A stretch of DNA of 64,000 nucleotides from Pseudobacillus wudalianchiensis (lineage in GTDB: Bacteria; Bacillota; Bacilli; Bacillales; Domibacillaceae), in NCBI RefSeq assembly GCF_001685015.1, contig NZ_MAYT01000001.1:186001-250000 (forward strand), read 5' to 3'. The position numbers and the translations under genes are program-made. Shown here piece by piece: positions 34,128-42,623 of the stretch; within the stretch, counting starts at the first letter, position 1, and each line of letters starts with the position of its first letter. The notes beneath the pieces are model-generated. The model did no database searches. It had not been told where the DNA came from and saw nothing but the letters and a program-made list of their open reading frames with translations.

Positions 34128-34256
34128 ATGATAAAAAATCACTCTCATACTTTTCTAATTTTAACATTCTTCCTCAGACATCTAATCACAAAAACCAAGT
34201 ATACCAGTGTGGCGGCTCCTTTGCATCATGTGAAGTTAAATGAGATTTCACAATAA
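34128..34256 (+). CDS. Possible 42-aa leader peptide before cstA
   Basis: ATG at 34128 is preceded by AGAGAGGTG. The product starts MIKNHSHTFLILTFFLRHL and has a short hydrophobic stretch. It overlaps the inverted repeat and the -35 of the cstA promoter, which argues against a stable gene. No family recognised. The evidence is only the ribosome binding site. Confidence 0.25.
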   Translation: MIKNHSHTFLILTFFLRHLITKTKYTSVAAPLHHVKLNEISQ

Positions 34257-34275
34257 AGGCACGTCTCGTTATAAA
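34229..34275 (+). promoter_or_regulatory. cstA promoter with overlapping inverted repeat
   Basis: TTCACA (34247-34252), 17-nt spacer, TATAAA (34270-34275). TGTGAA (34229-34234) mirrors TTCACA (34247-34252), so an operator-like inverted repeat with a 12-nt centre covers the -35. It could be the binding site of the adjacent regulator; the binding protein is inferred. Confidence 0.5.
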
Positions 34276-34317
34276 TAAAATAAAGGGATCATACATTGTT
34301 GGAAAGGAGGGAAAGCC

Positions 34318-35778
34318 ATGATTACCTTTATTGCCGCCATTGCACTGCTCATTGTCGGCTATTTCACGTATGGCAAGTATGTGGAGAAGGTATTTGGGGT
34401 GAAGACAGAGAGAAAAACACCAGCTTATACACTTGCTGATGGTGTAGATTATGTACCAATGAACAAAAAGCGAAACTCACTCATTCAGCTGTTGAATATC
34501 GCTGGTGTAGGACCGATTTTTGGGCCTATTATGGGAGCCCTTTATGGTCCAGTTGCTTTTGTATGGATTGTGTTTGGCGCTATTTTTGCGGGAGCGGTTC
34601 ATGATTATCTGACAGGGATGATCTCATTGAGGAACCGAGGAGCTCATTTGCCTGAACTGGCTGGGATTTTTCTCGGAAAGGTTTTTAAACATGTTGTCAA
34701 CGCTTTTTCCCTTTTATTGCTTGTGCTCGTGGGAACTGTTTTTGTATCCTCGCCAGCGGCGTTGCTGGCCGATCTGACACCGGGCTGGATGACGCTGGGG
34801 ATTTGGGTAGCTGTTATTTTCATCTATTATTTGTTGGCGACTGTTTTGCCAGTTGATCAAATCATCGGCCGTTTTTACCCGTTTTTTGGAGCATTGTTAT
34901 TAATTAGCGCGGTTGGAATTGGAGGGGCTCTCATACTCCAAGGCCACCCAATTCCGGAGCTTTCGTTTGTGAATATGCATCCTGACAATCTGCCTATTTT
35001 TCCGCTTTTATTTTTAACGATTTCTTGTGGAGCTTTGTCTGGATTTCATGCGACGCAATCTCCGATTATTTCGCGCACGACCCAAAAAGAATCACAGGGC
35101 CGTTTTATTTTTTACGGTATGATGATAACTGAAGCAATCATTGCGATGATTTGGGCAGCGGCAGCTATGTCGATTTTTAACGGAGCCTCGTTAACTGAAT
35201 TGCTTGCAACAGCAGGACCGGCCGGAGTTGTGAAAGAAGTGGCAACCACAACGCTCGGCGCTGTATTTGGGACATTGGCCATTCTCGGGGTCATTGTACT
35301 GCCGATTACGTCTGGCGATACGGCTTTCCGGAGTGCACGGATGATTATTGCTGATTATATCGGTGCTGCTCAAAAGAAAATAGGCAATCGCCTTTGGATA
35401 GCCTTGCCGATGTTTGCTATTTCAGTCGGTTTGACACAAATTGATTTTACTATTTTGTGGCGCTACTTTTCGTGGGCAAATCAGTCAACCGCTATGATTG
35501 CCTTGTGGGTAGGAGCGATGTATTTGGCGTTACAGAAGAAAAACTTTTGGATTGCGGCTGTGCCGGCGGCTTTCATTACGATGGCCACCTTCACTTATAT
35601 ACTCAATGCGCAAATTGGCTTTGGATTATCTATGACCGCATCCTATACCGGTGCAGCTATTATTACCGGCATCATCGTTATCGTTTTTTTCTGGGGGTTA
35701 AAACGAAAGTTGGCCGCAGCAAAGAGCGGCAAGAAGCCGATTGTTTTGGATGATGGATTAGGGAGATATATTTCTTGA
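34318..35778 (+). CDS. cstA: Carbon starvation protein CstA family transporter
   Basis: 486 aa, about 12 membrane helices. Family motifs: YVPMNKKRNSLIQLLNIAGVGPIFGPIMGALYGP near residue 45, HDYLTGMISLRNRGAHLPEL, ISCGALSGFHATQSPIISRTTQKESQGR, and ITSGDTAFRSARMIIAD. CstA proteins take up pyruvate or peptides during carbon limitation. This short form lacks the extra C-terminal region of the 600-700 residue versions. AAAGGAGGG lies upstream of the ATG. A promoter with an inverted repeat precedes it and a terminator follows, so it is a single-gene unit. The upstream regulator gene may govern it. Confidence 0.92.
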   Translation: MITFIAAIALLIVGYFTYGKYVEKVFGVKTERKTPAYTLADGVDYVPMNKKRNSLIQLLNIAGVGPIFGPIMGALYGPVAFVWIVFGAIFAGAVHDYLTGMISLRNRGAHLPELAGIFLGKVFKHVVNAFSLLLLVLVGTVFVSSPAALLADLTPGWMTLGIWVAVIFIYYLLATVLPVDQIIGRFYPFFGALLLISAVGIGGALILQGHPIPELSFVNMHPDNLPIFPLLFLTISCGALSGFHATQSPIISRTTQKESQGRFIFYGMMITEAIIAMIWAAAAMSIFNGASLTELLATAGPAGVVKEVATTTLGAVFGTLAILGVIVLPITSGDTAFRSARMIIADYIGAAQKKIGNRLWIALPMFAISVGLTQIDFTILWRYFSWANQSTAMIALWVGAMYLALQKKNFWIAAVPAAFITMATFTYILNAQIGFGLSMTASYTGAAIITGIIVIVFFWGLKRKLAAAKSGKKPIVLDDGLGRYIS

Positions 35779-35824
35779 TAAAAAGGCTTTATTTGATTGC
35801 AGCGAAAACCAACAAGCTGATAAC

Positions 35825-35857
35825 CCAGGTGTCTGTTCATTGACATCTGGTTTTTTT
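35825..35857 (+). terminator. cstA terminator
   Basis: CCAGGTGTC / GACATCTGG, 9-bp stem with one G-U, followed by seven T. Confidence 0.9.
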
Positions 35858-35913
35858 GTGAAAAGCTTAAGTGAATTTAGTGGAAGAGATGAAGGATAAT
35901 GGAAAAATGATCG

Positions 35914-36213
35914 TTGGAAGAATATATATCCTTTTTAGATGAGACATTCATACGTCATGCAGTAAAGAGCAGAGAGAAATCAATGATGTTTGTGTTGAAT
36001 TTTCAGCCTGGACAATCGTTGCCGCCCCATCCTCATCCGAACGACGATGTATATGTAATGATTTGGGAAGGCGGCGGAACTTTTACAATAGACAGTGAAT
36101 GTTTTTCAGCGAAAAAAGGTAACATGATTCATTGTCAGAATAAAGAAGCACTTTCTTTTGCAAATGATAGGAACGAGAACGCGACTTTATGTGTGACATT
36201 GGCAAAGGATTAA
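35914..36213 (+). CDS. Cupin-domain small protein
   Basis: 99 aa from TTG, ribosome binding site weak (GGATAATGG). A single cupin barrel: GQSLPPHPHPNDDVYVMIWEGGGTFTI contains the cupin 1 metal ligands (HxHx..E-type, here H-P-H-P then D/E), and AKKGNMIHCQNKEALSFAND contains cupin 2. Small cupins bind a metal and may be isomerases, oxygenases or sensors. No substrate can be named. It lies alone between cstA and the VanW gene. Confidence 0.7.
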   Translation: MEEYISFLDETFIRHAVKSREKSMMFVLNFQPGQSLPPHPHPNDDVYVMIWEGGGTFTIDSECFSAKKGNMIHCQNKEALSFANDRNENATLCVTLAKD

Positions 36214-36298
36214 CTAGGGCAACAACTTCTTTTTCATTTTTTCTTTATCGTACATGAAACCCTTCCTTCAACGAATACTAAGCGGGGGAGGTTATGTG

Positions 36299-37165
36299 AT
36301 GATAAAGAAAATTATGTTTATGTTTCTTTTGCTATTGACGTCCGCTCCGCTTGCGTCTGAAGCTCAAAGTCTTACGATTACGGATGAAACGATTAATGAA
36401 ACGATTACACGCAATCATTTTCTTCTTTTCCCAATGGAAGAGTCAATGATCGATCTTCACAAGGTGCGGTCCCTTGTGGAGCGTTTTGATAAAGAAGTGT
36501 ATAGAGCACCAGTTAATGCTGCTTTAAATGATAAAGGGGAGATTATCTCTGCTAAACCAGGAATAGGATTGGATAAAGAGAACTTCCTCGAGCAATTGTA
36601 TGCATTCTTTTACGGAAAAGAATCGGCTGTCGTGACGATTCCAAAGAAAGAAATTTATCCAAAAGTGGATAATGAGCTTTTAGCGGAAATCAGTACGAAT
36701 GAGATCGGCAGCTTTGCAACATATTTTACGGAAAGCAATAAGGAACGTTCCTACAATATCTTTTTGGCAGCAAAAGCGGTGAATAATCGCGTAGTTTTTC
36801 CTGGAGAAACCTTTTCCTTTAACAAGGTTGTAGGGGAACGGACGAAAGAAAGAGGATATAAACGTGCTCCAGTCATTGTAAAGGGAGAACTGGCAGAGGA
36901 TATTGGAGGGGGAATATGCCAGGTTTCCTCAACGTTATTTAATGCTGTCAATTTAAAGGGAATACAAATTGTTGAGCGCTATTCACATAGCAGAAGAGTA
37001 CCTTACGTTCCACCTGGAAAAGATGCTACAGTCAGCTGGTGGGGACCGGACTTTGTCTTTAAAAATGAATACAATTATCCCATCTTAATTCGAGCGGCTT
37101 CAAACAATGGCAAAATGATCATCCGAATCTTTTCATCAGAAGCCGTTGAAGTAAAAAAGCAGTAA
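36299..37165 (+). CDS. VanW family exported protein
   Basis: 288 aa. The ATG at 36299 lies about 10 nt after GGGGGAGG; a longer frame exists upstream but starts before that site. An N-terminal signal peptide (MIKKIMFMFLLLLTSAPLASEA) precedes a peptidoglycan-binding-4-like region (about 55-120). The VanW domain follows (about 165-280): YNIFLAAKAVNNRVVFPGETFSFN, APVIVKGELAEDIGGGICQVSSTLFNA, GKDATVSWWGPDFVFKN. VanW proteins accompany some glycopeptide-resistance clusters, but stand-alone copies are common in Bacillaceae and have an unknown envelope role. No resistance genes are near. Confidence 0.85.
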   Translation: MIKKIMFMFLLLLTSAPLASEAQSLTITDETINETITRNHFLLFPMEESMIDLHKVRSLVERFDKEVYRAPVNAALNDKGEIISAKPGIGLDKENFLEQLYAFFYGKESAVVTIPKKEIYPKVDNELLAEISTNEIGSFATYFTESNKERSYNIFLAAKAVNNRVVFPGETFSFNKVVGERTKERGYKRAPVIVKGELAEDIGGGICQVSSTLFNAVNLKGIQIVERYSHSRRVPYVPPGKDATVSWWGPDFVFKNEYNYPILIRAASNNGKMIIRIFSSEAVEVKKQ

Positions 37166-37210
37166 AGTGACTGTTCTTTCAGTTTTGCCCCTTCTTTCTT
37201 GAGGTTAGGG

Positions 37211-37246
37211 AGAAGGCTTTGTCTTTTCCATTTGGCAAAGCCTTCT
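37211..37246 (+). terminator. Hairpin after the VanW gene
   Basis: AGAAGGCTTTG / CAAAGCCTTCT, perfect 11-bp stem with a 14-nt loop but without a U-run. Its 3' arm contains the -35 of the next promoter. Confidence 0.55.
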
Positions 37247-37284
37247 GAATTGGTTTATAATTGAATAGAATATTTATAATATTC
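37232..37284 (+). promoter_or_regulatory. lcfA promoter with inverted repeat at the start site
   Basis: TTGGCA (37232-37237), 18-nt spacer, TATAAT (37256-37261). Immediately downstream GAATATT-TAT-AATATTC (37268-37284) is a perfect 7-bp inverted repeat covering the expected transcription start. It differs from the FadR box before fadR. Confidence 0.5.
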
Positions 37285-37307
37285 AAAATGGATGGGGAGG
37301 GAGAGAA

Positions 37308-38996
37308 ATGAGTATTCGGCCTTGGCTTGCGCAGTATCCAAAGGAAATACCCGCTTCACTTACCTATGAAGAACAGCCCGTGCAATCGTACTTAACGAAA
37401 GCGGCAAGGGAGTACCCTGATAAAATAGCTATTCATTTCATGGGAAAAGAATTAACCTTCCAGGAAGTATATGAATCCTCTTTAAAGATGGGGCGTTATC
37501 TGAGAAAGCTCGGCATTCAGAAGGGGGACCGGGTAGCGATTATGCTTCCTAATGGTCCACAGTCGGTGATCAGCTATTTTGGAGTCCTGTATGCCGGGGG
37601 AATCGTTGTCCAAACAAATCCGCTATACACGGAAAGAGAAATAGAGTACCAAATGAAGGATTCTGGTTCTACTGTCATTATTACACTTGACGTTTTGTAT
37701 CCTCGAGTACGGCAAGCGATGAAACGAACTAACTTGCAGCATATTATTGTAACCGCTGTCAAAGATTATCTTCCTTTTCCAAAAAACATTATTTATCCTT
37801 TTATACAAATGAAACAAACCGGTCTGAAAGTACAAGTAGAAGAGCGTGGAACGAATCATGAGTTTAAACGAATCATGGAAATAGAGGCAGCCGAAGAATT
37901 AGATATTTCCTTCGATTTTAATGAGGACCTTGCCATCCTTCAATATACAGGTGGAACAACAGGCTTTCCGAAAGGTGTTATGCTTACTCACAAGAATTTG
38001 ATAGCTAATACAACGATGTGTGCCTCCTGGCTGTATAAGTGCAGGAAAGGGGAAGAAACTATTCTCGGTGTCTTGCCATTTTTCCATGTATACGGTATGA
38101 CAGCTGTTATGATACTATCAATCATGCAAGGATACAAAATGGTTCTTCTCCCTAAATTTGATGTCAAGACGACATTAAAGACGATTCAAAAGCAGCGACC
38201 TACACTGTTTCCTGGTGCTCCCACTATTTATATCGCTTTGTTAAATGATCCGGATTTAAAAAAATATGATTTATCCTCCATTCATTCATGCCTTAGCGGA
38301 TCAGCACCATTACCAGCGGAAGTACAGCAGAAATTTGAGAGAATCACTGGCGGAAAGCTCGTAGAAGGATATGGACTGTCTGAAACCTCCCCGGTTACCC
38401 ATTCGAACTTCCTGTGGGATCATTCGCGGGTAAAGGGAAGCGTTGGTGTTCCATGGCCGGATACAGATGCGGCAATCTTGTCTATGGATACAGGAGAGAT
38501 TCTTTCCCCGGGTGAGATTGGAGAGATTGTTGTTAAAGGGCCGCAAGTAATGAAGGGCTACTGGAAGCGGCCTGAAGAAACGGAAATGACCTTCAAAGAC
38601 GGCTGGCTCTTGACGGGTGATGTTGGATATATGGATGAGAATGGCTATTTTTTTGTGGTCGATCGCAAGAAAGATATGATCCTTGCAGGCGGGTATAATA
38701 TTTATCCGCGTGAAATCGAGGAAGTTTTATATGAGCATGAAGCAGTACAGGAAGCAGTAGCTGTAGGAGTGCCGGATTCCTATCGAGGTGAAACGGTAAA
38801 AGCCTATGTTGTATTAAAAGATGGATATTCCGTGACAGAAGAAGAATTAAATCAATTTGCCAGAACCCAGTTAGCAGCTTATAAAGTACCAAGAGTCTAT
38901 GAATTTAGAAATGAGCTTCCGAAAACAGCTGTCGGTAAAATTTTAAGGCGCGCACTAATAGATGAAGAAAAAAGGAAACAAGAAAAAACAAGTTAA
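37308..38996 (+). CDS. lcfA: Long-chain fatty-acid--CoA ligase
   Basis: 562 aa, matching B. subtilis LcfA in length and position. It forms acyl-CoA from fatty acid, ATP and CoA for beta-oxidation. Motifs: P-loop ILQYTGGTTGFPKGVMLTHKN (about 205), VEGYGLSETSPV, GWLLTGDVGYMDENGYFFVVDRKKDMI, and the C-terminal catalytic lysine in ELPKTAVGKILRRAL. The next genes are fadR, fadB, etfB and etfA, the conserved fatty-acid degradation cluster. It has its own promoter, and the 115-bp gap before the fadR ATG holds the FadR operator. Confidence 0.96.
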   Translation: MSIRPWLAQYPKEIPASLTYEEQPVQSYLTKAAREYPDKIAIHFMGKELTFQEVYESSLKMGRYLRKLGIQKGDRVAIMLPNGPQSVISYFGVLYAGGIVVQTNPLYTEREIEYQMKDSGSTVIITLDVLYPRVRQAMKRTNLQHIIVTAVKDYLPFPKNIIYPFIQMKQTGLKVQVEERGTNHEFKRIMEIEAAEELDISFDFNEDLAILQYTGGTTGFPKGVMLTHKNLIANTTMCASWLYKCRKGEETILGVLPFFHVYGMTAVMILSIMQGYKMVLLPKFDVKTTLKTIQKQRPTLFPGAPTIYIALLNDPDLKKYDLSSIHSCLSGSAPLPAEVQQKFERITGGKLVEGYGLSETSPVTHSNFLWDHSRVKGSVGVPWPDTDAAILSMDTGEILSPGEIGEIVVKGPQVMKGYWKRPEETEMTFKDGWLLTGDVGYMDENGYFFVVDRKKDMILAGGYNIYPREIEEVLYEHEAVQEAVAVGVPDSYRGETVKAYVVLKDGYSVTEEELNQFARTQLAAYKVPRVYEFRNELPKTAVGKILRRALIDEEKRKQEKTS

Positions 38997-39024
38997 GTTA
39001 TGAAAATAAAAGACTTGTCCCCTC

Positions 39025-39053
39025 TTGACTCTTTTTGTGTAAAAAGGTAAGAT
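39025..39053 (+). promoter_or_regulatory. SigA promoter of fadR-fadB
   Basis: TTGACT (39025-39030), 17-nt spacer, TAAGAT (39048-39053). The FadR palindrome begins 9 bases further on, over the start of transcription. Confidence 0.75.
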
Positions 39054-39062
39054 AAAAACATG

Positions 39063-39080
39063 AATGAATGATCATTCATT
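39063..39080 (+). promoter_or_regulatory. FadR operator
   Basis: Perfect 18-bp palindrome AATGAATGATCATTCATT. It matches the B. subtilis FadR box pattern TGAATGA..TCATTCA. It overlaps the transcription start, so FadR should repress until released by long-chain acyl-CoA. Confidence 0.85.
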
Positions 39081-39111
39081 TCATCTTATGAAAGAACGGG
39101 AGGGGCAGCCT

Positions 39112-39696
39112 GTGAAACGAAATAAACCAAAGTATCATCAGATTATCGATGCTGCTGTTGTGACAATCGCAGAGAACGGCTATCATCAAGCCCAGGTTGC
39201 AAAAATAGCTAAGCAAGCGGGAGTTGCGGACGGCACAATCTATTTATATTTTAAAAATAAGGAAGACATATTAATCTCATTATTTCAAGAGAAGATGGGA
39301 AGTTTTGTGAAGAAAATTCAAGAAGCTTTAGCAGGAAAAAACACAGCTGCGGAGAAATTATTATTATTAGTGGAACATCACTTTACAATGTTGGCAGAGG
39401 ATAAGCATTTAGCAGTCGTTACCCAGCTGGAGTTGAGACAGTCAAATAAAGAACTTCGCATGAAGATTAATGAAGTCTTAAAACATTATTTGCAGCTGAT
39501 TGATGAAATATTAAAGGAAGGCGTTGAAAAAAAGGAATTTAGATCTTCTTTAAATATTCAGCTTGCCAGACAAATGATTTTTGGAACGATTGATGAAACA
39601 GTTACCACTTGGGTGATGAATGAACAAAAGTATGATCTTCCAGCATTGGCTCCTGAAGTGGGAGATATGCTGCTAAATGGATTTTCTGTTCACTGA
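39112..39696 (+). CDS. fadR: Fatty acid degradation repressor FadR (TetR family)
   Basis: 194 aa from GTG, which follows GGGAGGGG by 6 nt and gives the same length as B. subtilis FadR (YsiA). An ATG 48 bases upstream overlaps the operator and is rejected. The N-terminal helix-turn-helix (KYHQIIDAAVVTIAENGYHQ, then AKQAGVADGTIYLYFKNKEDIL) binds the adjacent palindrome. The C-terminal acyl-CoA domain contains TQLELRQSNKELRMKINEVL and MIFGTIDETVTTWVMNEQKYDL, both highly conserved. Autoregulated repressor of lcfA/fad/etf-type genes. Confidence 0.96.
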   Translation: MKRNKPKYHQIIDAAVVTIAENGYHQAQVAKIAKQAGVADGTIYLYFKNKEDILISLFQEKMGSFVKKIQEALAGKNTAAEKLLLLVEHHFTMLAEDKHLAVVTQLELRQSNKELRMKINEVLKHYLQLIDEILKEGVEKKEFRSSLNIQLARQMIFGTIDETVTTWVMNEQKYDLPALAPEVGDMLLNGFSVH

Positions 39697-39729
39697 CCTG
39701 CATTGAAATGTAAGGGGGATGGTAAGAAA

Positions 39730-40500
39730 ATGGCATACATATCGTGGAAAAGAGAGGGTCGGACGGCAGAAGTTTTAATTCAAAGACCGCCGGCCAATGC
39801 TCTTTCAAGTGCGTTGATCACTGACGTTGAGCGAGCGTTCAATGAGATTGAGCAAGATGAAGAAGTACGTGTTGTCCTCATTCATGGCGAGGGGAGATTT
39901 TTTTCAGCTGGTGCTGATATTAAAGAATTTACAACAGTAGAGAGCGGGAAAGAATTCTCTGAGCTTGCGGCTCGCGGACAGCGGGTATTTGAGCGCATTG
40001 AGAATTTTCCAAAGCCAGTGATTGCGGCTATTCACGGGGCGGCACTCGGCGGAGGCTTGGAACTCGCAATGAGCTGTCATATTAGGTTAGTTTCGGAACA
40101 GGCCAAGCTTGGACTGCCGGAACTTTCTCTCGGTCTAGTCCCAGGGTTTGCCGGATCACAGCGGCTGCCTCGGTATGTTGGTACGGCAAAAGCGGCAGAA
40201 TTATTGCTGACGAGCGAACCCATTACCGGTACGGAAGCTGTCCAATGGGGGCTGGCCAACCAAGCTTATCCAGAAGAAGAGCTGCTTTCAAAAGCGCGTG
40301 AAATGGCAGCCAAGATTTCTTTGAAAAGTCCAGTCAGCATGAAAGCAGCCATTGAATTGCTGAATTTTTCTAAGCATGCTGAGTACTATAAGGGGGCGGA
40401 AAGAGAGGCTGAGCTTTTTGGTGAAGTATTTGAATCTCAAGATGCCAAAGAAGGAATAAGTGCTTTCATCGAAAAACGTGAACCTCAGTTTAAAGGATGA
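39730..40500 (+). CDS. fadB: Enoyl-CoA hydratase
   Basis: 256 aa. It adds water to trans-2-enoyl-CoA in beta-oxidation. Crotonase motifs: the oxyanion-hole segments RFFSAGADIKEF and AIHGAALGGGLELAMSCHIR, and the catalytic glutamates in AKLGLPELSLGLVPGFAGSQRLPR. The start MAYISWKREG matches FadB (YsiB); an ATG 27 bases upstream is also in frame. It follows fadR by 33 bases and leads to etfB after 68 bases, in the B. subtilis order. Confidence 0.94.
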   Translation: MAYISWKREGRTAEVLIQRPPANALSSALITDVERAFNEIEQDEEVRVVLIHGEGRFFSAGADIKEFTTVESGKEFSELAARGQRVFERIENFPKPVIAAIHGAALGGGLELAMSCHIRLVSEQAKLGLPELSLGLVPGFAGSQRLPRYVGTAKAAELLLTSEPITGTEAVQWGLANQAYPEEELLSKAREMAAKISLKSPVSMKAAIELLNFSKHAEYYKGAEREAELFGEVFESQDAKEGISAFIEKREPQFKG

Positions 40501-40568
40501 TTATTTTTTCACTAAAATATTCGCAATCTTTTAAATGAACAGAAAAGAACAAAGCGGGAGGGGAAGTT

Positions 40569-41342
40569 ATGAATATTTACGTATTGCTAAAACGAACTTT
40601 TGATACTGAAGAAAAAATCAGCGTGGCAAATGGCCAAATCCAGGAGGATGGTGCTGAGTTTATTATCAATCCATACGATGAGTATGCGGTAGAAGAAGCG
40701 ATTCAAATCCGTGATGAGAAAGGCGGAGAGGTAACAGTTGTTTCTGTTGGAAGTGAAGAAGCAGAGAAGCAGCTCCGTACTGCGCTAGCAATGGGAGCGG
40801 ACAAAGCTGTGCTCATCAATACAGAAGACGACGTCGAAAATGGTGATCAATATACAACTGCCAAGATTCTTGCTGAGTTTTTAAAAGACAAGAAGGCCGA
40901 CTTAATTATTGCTGGAAATGTAGCCATTGACGGTGGAAGCGGCCAAGTTGGCCCGCGTGTAGCCGATCAGCTCGGCATCCCATATGTCACAACGATTACG
41001 GATATTAAAATTGAGGGTGAAAGCGTTCACATTGTGCGGGATGTAGAAGGGGACTCGGAAAAAATCGAGACTTCATTGCCGCTGCTTGTCACAGCTCAGC
41101 AAGGTTTGAATGATCCGCGCTATCCTTCTTTGCCGGGTATCATGAAAGCGAAGAAGAAGCCGCTGGAAGAATTGGAGTTAGATGATTTAGATCTCGATGA
41201 AGACGATGTAGAAGCAAAAACAGAAACAATCGATGTGTTCCTGCCGCCGAAAAAGGAAGCGGGCCGCGTTTTAGAAGGCGATTTAAGCGATCAGGTCAAA
41301 GAGCTTGTGAACTTATTGCATAACGAAGCAAAGGTTATCTAA
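40569..41342 (+). CDS. etfB: Electron transfer flavoprotein beta subunit
   Basis: 257 aa. It passes electrons from acyl-CoA dehydrogenase to the quinone pool together with EtfA. The AMP-binding adenine nucleotide alpha-hydrolase-like fold shows VVSVGSEEAEKQLRTALAMGADKAVLI, IIAGNVAIDGGSGQVGPRVADQLGIP and the recognition-loop region ITAQQGLNDPRYPSLPGIMKAKKKPL (read here as VTAQQGLND). GGGAGGGG precedes the ATG. 28 bases separate it from etfA, so translation is probably coupled. Confidence 0.96.
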   Translation: MNIYVLLKRTFDTEEKISVANGQIQEDGAEFIINPYDEYAVEEAIQIRDEKGGEVTVVSVGSEEAEKQLRTALAMGADKAVLINTEDDVENGDQYTTAKILAEFLKDKKADLIIAGNVAIDGGSGQVGPRVADQLGIPYVTTITDIKIEGESVHIVRDVEGDSEKIETSLPLLVTAQQGLNDPRYPSLPGIMKAKKKPLEELELDDLDLDEDDVEAKTETIDVFLPPKKEAGRVLEGDLSDQVKELVNLLHNEAKVI

Positions 41343-41370
41343 AGAACAAACAGGACAGGAGGGGATTCAT

Positions 41371-42351
41371 ATGTCAAAAAAAGTATTAGTATTGGGAGAA
41401 ATACGTGATGGAGTACTAAGAAATGTTTCATTTGAAGCGATCGCAGCCGGTAAAAAGGTCGCTCAGGGCGGAGAAGTAGTAGGAGTATTGATTGGAGAAT
41501 CTATCAGCGGATTAGCCGATCAGCTTATTCATTACGGGGCAGATCGTGTGGCGACTGTGGAACATGAAAAGCTGGCGCAATATACCTCTGACGGTTATTC
41601 GCAGGCATTGCTTGCTGTTGCAGACCGCGAAAATCCAGATGCGATTATTTTTGGCCATACAGCGCTTGGGAAGGATTTGTCTCCAAAGATCGCCTCCAGG
41701 CTGCAAGCTGGGCTCATTTCTGATGCGACAGCGTTAGAAGAAGAAGACGGCGAAATGATTTTCACTCGTCCGATTTATTCCGGAAAAGCCTTTGAAAAGA
41801 AAAAAGTAAGCGAAGGGATTCTATTGGCATCAGTGCGTCCAAACAACATTGCGCCGCTTGAAAAGGATGAATCCCGCACAGGTGATATCTATCCTGTAAA
41901 CACGGATATTAAAGATATTCGGACAGTTATTCAGGAAGTAGTTCGCAAAACAGCTGAAGGCGTTGATTTGTCAGAAGCGAAAGTGATTGTCGCGGGCGGC
42001 CGCGGGGTGAAAAGTGAAGATGGCTTTAAGCCGCTGCAAGAACTCGCAGATGTACTGGGCGGTGCAGTCGGTGCTTCCCGCGGGGCGTGCGATGCAGATT
42101 ATTGCGACTACTCGCTGCAAATTGGCCAGACAGGGAAAGTCGTTACACCAGACTTATATATTGCCTGTGGCATTTCGGGAGCAATTCAGCATTTAGCTGG
42201 TATGTCTAACTCTAAAATTATTGTGGCCATTAATAAAGATCCAGAAGCAAGTATTTTTGGAGTAGCGGACTATGGCATCGTTGGCGACTTATTTGAAGTC
42301 GTGCCAATGCTGACAGAGGAATTTAAAAAGCTAAAGGTCGCTTCGTCTTAA
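41371..42351 (+). CDS. etfA: Electron transfer flavoprotein alpha subunit
   Basis: 326 aa. The N-terminal half is the ETF domain. The C-terminal FAD domain contains VIVAGGRGVKSEDGFKPLQELADVLGGAVGAS, IGQTGKVVTPDLYIACGISGAIQHLAGM, and IVAINKDPEASIFGVADYGIVGDLFEVVP. The family usually has GASRAAVDAGW; here it is GASRGACDADYCDYS, a cysteine-containing variant also common in Firmicutes. It ends the fadR-etfA run and is followed by a strong terminator. Confidence 0.97.
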   Translation: MSKKVLVLGEIRDGVLRNVSFEAIAAGKKVAQGGEVVGVLIGESISGLADQLIHYGADRVATVEHEKLAQYTSDGYSQALLAVADRENPDAIIFGHTALGKDLSPKIASRLQAGLISDATALEEEDGEMIFTRPIYSGKAFEKKKVSEGILLASVRPNNIAPLEKDESRTGDIYPVNTDIKDIRTVIQEVVRKTAEGVDLSEAKVIVAGGRGVKSEDGFKPLQELADVLGGAVGASRGACDADYCDYSLQIGQTGKVVTPDLYIACGISGAIQHLAGMSNSKIIVAINKDPEASIFGVADYGIVGDLFEVVPMLTEEFKKLKVASS

Positions 42352-42354
42352 TGA

Positions 42355-42391
42355 ATAAAAGCTGGCACAATAAGTGCCAGCTTTTATTTGT
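42355..42391 (+). terminator. etfA terminator
   Basis: ATAAAAGCTGGCAC / GTGCCAGCTTTTAT, perfect 14-bp stem with a 5-nt loop, followed by TTTG. Confidence 0.92.
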
Positions 42392-42623
42392 TTATTTTGA
42401 CGTACCATTCCTGATAAGTATGCCTTTATTCTAGAAAAAGAGACGATGAGTCATGAAAAATTAAGATAGATCATAAAAGATGACAGTTTGATTGTTTAAA
42501 GTCTCTTTTTAAGAGTAAAGGTTATGGAAAAGGGAAAAATAAAATGTAAAGCAAAAAAATAGCATCCAATTATAATCGGTGCTATACTGACCATAGTATA
42601 TGTAACTTTAGGAGGGTTTTTAA

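Noticed and set aside
36299-37165. VanW gene as a glycopeptide-resistance determinant
   Set aside because: No vanH/A/X/R/S genes nearby, and stand-alone VanW-domain proteins are common in Bacillaceae.
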